DNA from: Actinomycetota bacterium
GTDB lineage: Bacteria; Actinomycetota; Thermoleophilia; Solirubrobacterales; Solirubrobacteraceae
DNA length: 64,000 nt
Reading direction: 5' to 3'
Assembly (NCBI GenBank): GCA_005888335.1
Contig: VAWY01000121.1
Span: 44,513-108,512 of the forward strand
Positions 61,034 to 64,000 of the stretch are shown here, piece after piece (the first letter of the stretch is position 1; every line of letters starts with the position of its first letter). The position numbers and the translations under genes were made by a program. The notes below the pieces were generated by a model, which searched no databases, was not told where the DNA came from, and saw only the letters and a list, made by a program, of their open reading frames with translations.

Positions 61034-61039
61034 TACGCT
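61034..61039 (+). promoter_or_regulatory. Candidate -10 hexamer TACGCT before the epimerase gene
   Basis: TACGCT ends seven bases before ATG 61047 and fits TANNNT with leaderless spacing. No ribosome binding site or clear -35 is seen. Confidence 0.4.
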
Positions 61040-61046
61040 GCTGCCC

Positions 61047-62060
61047 ATGCCCGACCGGCTCGTTCTCGTCACCGGTGGGTCCGGGTTCATCGGCGCGCAC
61101 TGCATCAAACGGCTGCACGAGGAGGGCTACCGAGTGCGCACGACGGTGCGGTCGCTCTCACGGGAGCCCGAGGTGCGTGGCATGGTCGGAGACGGACCCT
61201 TGGAGGTGGTCGTCGCCGACCTCACCGCTGACGCCGGCTGGGCGGAGGCGGTGGCCGGCTGCGAGTACGTGCTGCATGTCGCGTCTCCGTTTCCCCTGGG
61301 CCAGCCAAAGCACGAGGACGAGGTGATCGTCCCCGCGCGCGACGGCGCGCTGCGCGTCCTGCGCGCCGCGCGCGAAGCGGCGGTCCGTCGCGTCGTCCTG
61401 ACATCGTCGTTCGCGGCGATCGGCTACGGACACGGTCGCCCGGACACGGTCTACGACGAGACCAGCTGGACCGATGTCGATGGTCCCGGAGTCAGCGCCT
61501 ACGCGAAGTCGAAGACGGTCGCCGAGCGCGCCGCCTGGGAGTTCGTCGAGGCGGAAGGGGGGCCGCTGGAGCTTGCGGTGATCAACCCCGTGGCGGTCCT
61601 TGGACCGCTGCTGGGGCCGGACGCCTCGACGTCGATCGAGCTCGTCAAGCGGCTGATCGACGGTTCGATGCCCGGCGCGCCGAAGGTTGCCTTCGGCCTG
61701 GTGGACGTCCGCGACGTCGCCGATTTGCACGTGCGCGCGATGAAGGCGCCCGAGGCGGCCGGCGAGCGGTTCCTGGCCATCGGCGAGGACTTTCGCTGGA
61801 TCAGCGAGATCGGCGCGTGGCTGCGCGAGGCGCTCCCGGAGCGCGCGAAGAAGATCCCAAAGCGCGAGCTTCCCAATCCCCTGGTGCGCCTGGCTTCGCG
61901 GTTCGACGGCTCGCTGCGCCAGTTGACCCCCGAGCTGGGCGTGCGCAAGCGCGCTACGAACGAGAAGGCTCGGCGTGTCCTCGCCTGGACGCCGCGCGGC
62001 GATCGTGAAGCCGTCGTAGCCACTGCTGAGAGCCTGCTCGCGCTTGGGCTCGTCGAGTAA
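61047..62060 (+). CDS. NAD(P)-dependent epimerase/reductase (extended SDR)
   Basis: 337 residues from ATG 61047 (MPDRLVLVTGGSGFIGAHCI, GxxGxxG motif). The catalytic Ser-Tyr-Lys is in LTSSFAAIG and SAYAKSKTVAERAAW. The block VADLTADAGWAEAVAGCEYV and the substrate region NPVAVLGPLLGPD match dihydroflavonol-4-reductase-like extended SDRs. These reduce aldehydes or ketones; the substrate is unknown. It stands alone between a pentad-repeat gene and a gene-free 207-base gap. Confidence 0.9.
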   Translation: MPDRLVLVTGGSGFIGAHCIKRLHEEGYRVRTTVRSLSREPEVRGMVGDGPLEVVVADLTADAGWAEAVAGCEYVLHVASPFPLGQPKHEDEVIVPARDGALRVLRAAREAAVRRVVLTSSFAAIGYGHGRPDTVYDETSWTDVDGPGVSAYAKSKTVAERAAWEFVEAEGGPLELAVINPVAVLGPLLGPDASTSIELVKRLIDGSMPGAPKVAFGLVDVRDVADLHVRAMKAPEAAGERFLAIGEDFRWISEIGAWLREALPERAKKIPKRELPNPLVRLASRFDGSLRQLTPELGVRKRATNEKARRVLAWTPRGDREAVVATAESLLALGLVE

Positions 62061-62267
62061 CCCGCAGCACCTGCTCCTCGTCGTCCAACTCAGCCAGCGG
62101 GGCGCCGCGAGCGAGGACTGCCGTTCTTGCCCCCAAGAGGAGCAGCGGCGACGAGAGCTGGTCAGTCGCTGGGAGCGTCGCCGTAGGACCACGACAAAGG
62201 CGTGCGCGCTCGTCAAGGCACTGAACATCCGCGCCAGTTCGCCGCGCGCTGCTCCCATGCACGCGGA

Positions 62268-63539
62268 CTAGCGATAGCCGTCCCTGGGTGCGCAGGCGCC
62301 CATCCTCTCCAGCAGCACGGCGCGCTCGCGCGCGTTGCCCGTCATCGCCGCCGCGCGCTGGAACTCCCGACTGGCTTCCGCCTTGCGGCCCAGCCTCTCG
62401 AGCAGATCGCCGCGAACGGTCGGCAGGAGGTGGTAGTCGCGCAGCGCCGGCTCCTCGCTGATGGCGTCAACCAGCTCGAGCGCCGCCGCCGGGCCGCACG
62501 CCATGCCGATCGCCACCGCGCGGTTGAGCTCGACGACCGGCGAGGGCATCAGCTGGGCCAGGCCGTCGTAGAGCGCGACGATGCGCTCCCAGTCGGTGTC
62601 CTCGGCGGCGCGTGCACGGGCATGACAGGCGGCGATCGCCGCTTGCAGGGTGTAAGGCCCGAGGGCGCCGCCGGTTCGGTACGCGCGCTCGAGCGCGGCG
62701 AGGCCGCGCTCGACGAGCATCCAGTCCCAGCGCGAGCGGTCCTGGTCGAGCAGCAGGACCGGCGCTCCGCCCGGCCCGATCCGCGCCCGCGCGCGCGAGG
62801 CCTGGAGCTCCATGAGCGCGACGAGGCCGTGGACCTCGGGCTCGGCCGGGAGCAGTTCGGCGAGTATGCGCCCGAGACGCAGCGCCTCCTCGAGGAGCTC
62901 GGGCCGCAGCCACCGCTCGCCGGCGGTGGCGGCGTAGCCCTCGTTGAACACGAGATAGATGACCTCGAGCACGGACGCGAGGCGCCCGGCGAGCTCCCGG
63001 CGCCCGGGGATCTCGAACGGGACGCGAGCCGCTGAGAGCGTGCGCTTGGCGCGGACGATCCGCTGGGCCACGGTGGCCTCCGGAACGAGGTAGGCGCGCG
63101 CGATCTCGGTGGTCGTCAGGCCGCCGAGCAGGCGCAGCGTCAAGGCGACCCGTGCGTCGGTCGAGAGCACCGGGTGGCAGGCCGCAAAGATGAGCCGCAA
63201 CAGGTCGTCGTCGAACGGATCGTCGATGGCGGCGGCCAGATCCGGGGTCTCGTACTCGCCGCGCCGCTCGACCTCGCGCGCGAGCTCATGGGTCTTGCGG
63301 TCGTGCACTTCGGCGCGGCGCAGGCGATCGATCGCGCGGTGCTTGGCGGTGGCCATGAGCCAGGCGCCCGGATTGTCCGGGACACCTGACTCAGGCCATT
63401 GCTCGAGCGCGGCGACGAACGCCTCCTGGGCGAGGTCCTCGGCGAGCCCGACGTCGCGCACGACCCGCGCGGTGCCGGCGATCAGGCGCGCCGACTCGAT
63501 GCGCCAGACGCCGTCGAGGGTGCGCCGGACATCGCCCAC
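62268..63539 (-). CDS. ECF42-type RNA polymerase sigma factor with C-terminal TPR-like extension
   Basis: 423 residues from GTG 63539, eight bases after the DGPF gene. Sigma region 2 is DLAQEAFVAALEQWPESG with AWLMATAKHRAIDRLRR. Region 4 is RVALTLRLLGGLTTTEIARA then VPEATVAQRIVRAKRTL. The long C-terminal extension (about 180-423; VIYLVFNEGYAATAGER, SPVVELNRAVAIGM, LPTVRGDLLERLGRKAEASR) is characteristic of ECF42. No anti-sigma factor is adjacent; in this group the extension itself is thought to matter for activity. Confidence 0.93.
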   Translation of the reverse strand: MGDVRRTLDGVWRIESARLIAGTARVVRDVGLAEDLAQEAFVAALEQWPESGVPDNPGAWLMATAKHRAIDRLRRAEVHDRKTHELAREVERRGEYETPDLAAAIDDPFDDDLLRLIFAACHPVLSTDARVALTLRLLGGLTTTEIARAYLVPEATVAQRIVRAKRTLSAARVPFEIPGRRELAGRLASVLEVIYLVFNEGYAATAGERWLRPELLEEALRLGRILAELLPAEPEVHGLVALMELQASRARARIGPGGAPVLLLDQDRSRWDWMLVERGLAALERAYRTGGALGPYTLQAAIAACHARARAAEDTDWERIVALYDGLAQLMPSPVVELNRAVAIGMACGPAAALELVDAISEEPALRDYHLLPTVRGDLLERLGRKAEASREFQRAAAMTGNARERAVLLERMGACAPRDGYR

Positions 63540-63547
63540 GGTCTCGT

Positions 63548-63976
63548 CTACTGGCCGGCCTCGACCTGCTGGCGCAGCTCCTGCTCCTTGGCGCGCAGCT
63601 CGGGCGTGAGCTCCTCGCCGAAGTCCTCGGCCTCGAAGACCGGGCGGATCTCGATGACCGCCTCGGTGCCGGGCATGGGGTCCGGGACGCGCTTGACCCA
63701 CTCGATCGCCTCGTCGAGCGACTTGACCTGCCACAGCCAGTAGCCGGCGAGCAGCTCCTTGGTCTCGGCGAACGGACCGTCGATGACCTTGCGCTCGCCG
63801 CGCGTGAACACGACGCGGGCGCCCGCTGAGCTGGGATGCAGGCCCTCTCCGGCGAGCATCACGCCGGCCTTCACGAGTTCCTCGTTGAAGGCCATCATCT
63901 CGCTCAGCAACTGCTCGCTCGGCATCTCGCCGGCTTCGCTCTGCTCGGTCGCCTTGACCAGGACCATGACTCGCAT
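63548..63976 (-). CDS. DGPF/YCII-domain protein
   Basis: 142 residues with ribosome binding site AAGGAGGA. It has the DGPF motif (VIDGPFAETKELLAGYWLWQ) and a C-terminal IEIRPVFEAEDFG, the standard layout of PhnB/YCII-like DGPF proteins. Genes of this family sit beside ECF42 sigma factors in many genomes and are likely targets or partners of the sigma factor. The biochemical role is unknown. The promoter lies at or beyond the window end. Confidence 0.93.
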   Translation of the reverse strand: MRVMVLVKATEQSEAGEMPSEQLLSEMMAFNEELVKAGVMLAGEGLHPSSAGARVVFTRGERKVIDGPFAETKELLAGYWLWQVKSLDEAIEWVKRVPDPMPGTEAVIEIRPVFEAEDFGEELTPELRAKEQELRQQVEAGQ

Positions 63977-64000
63977 GTCGTGCGTCCTCCTTGTGTGGGT

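Noticed and set aside
62061..62267. Possible small genes on both strands after the epimerase gene
   Set aside because: Frames of 75 and 102 codons exist but have shadow-like composition, no ribosome binding site and no family features. Nothing else was seen in these 207 bases.

Overview
The window is about 73% G+C by eye, densely coding on both strands, and full of 1-4 base start/stop overlaps. Marker genes point to a high-GC actinobacterium: the mismatch-repair nuclease NucS, an E2-E1 fused 2-oxoglutarate dehydrogenase, actinobacterial-type aconitase, and DUF3352-like and ferritin-like exported proteins. The PKD/ASH secreted proteins with basic tails and the general gene style suggest the class Thermoleophilia (Solirubrobacterales-like). 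That last step is inference; there is no rRNA in the window.

Layout. 1-3.0 kb: 3' part of a secreted subtilisin-like protease. 3.0-10.0 kb (minus): a five-gene glycolate operon, permease lctP, glycolate oxidase glcDEF and malate synthase aceB, which would take up glycolate, oxidise it to glyoxylate and make malate. 10.0-16.1 kb: M29 aminopeptidase, pyruvate kinase, a VTT membrane protein/ABC1 kinase/metallo-beta-lactamase operon, and a glyoxalase. 16.1-22.9 kb: Ppx/GppA-HD phosphatase, then a minus-strand operon (AGPS-like flavoenzyme, ketopantoate reductase, small protein, lipoprotein), and a Nudix gene. 22.9-27.2 kb: a 1436-residue 2-oxoglutarate dehydrogenase carrying two lipoyl domains, a peripheral-subunit-binding domain, E2 and E1 in one chain. 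27.2-32.9 kb: small housekeeping genes (GNAT, DUF1028, alkyltransferase-like protein, YjbQ, methyltransferase, two peptidase E paralogues, crotonase, NucS).

32.9-35.1 kb is the one clearly disturbed stretch. It holds repeated copies of the nucS start junction, a frameshifted nucS remnant, a DUF6880-like gene fragment, a lower-GC patch and a Phd/VapC toxin-antitoxin pair. 35-45 kb: membrane proteins, a J-domain/TPR protein, EttA, a MscS channel, a cupredoxin-PKD secreted protein, HAD phosphatase, M42 peptidase and a cation efflux protein. 45.4-51.2 kb (minus): aconitase, two exported ferritin-like proteins, a small secreted protein and a parallel beta-helix protein.

51.2-56.2 kb is a signalling cluster. 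A stand-alone class III nucleotide cyclase, a cytochrome P450 and a TetR regulator form an operon whose promoter contains a 16-base perfect palindrome. On either side lie an RsbW-like kinase and a STAS/SpoIIE-HATPase partner-switching pair. 56-64 kb: GH43 enzyme, small secreted proteins, ASH-domain protein, a TetR remnant, SMP-30 lactonase, a pentad-repeat protein, an epimerase, and an ECF42-type sigma factor with its DGPF partner.

Regulation visible in the sequence: many genes have a TANNNT hexamer 6-11 bases before the start codon, the pattern of leaderless transcripts. Several divergent pairs overlap at their start codons (CATG). No tRNA, rRNA, CRISPR array, insertion sequence or origin was seen.
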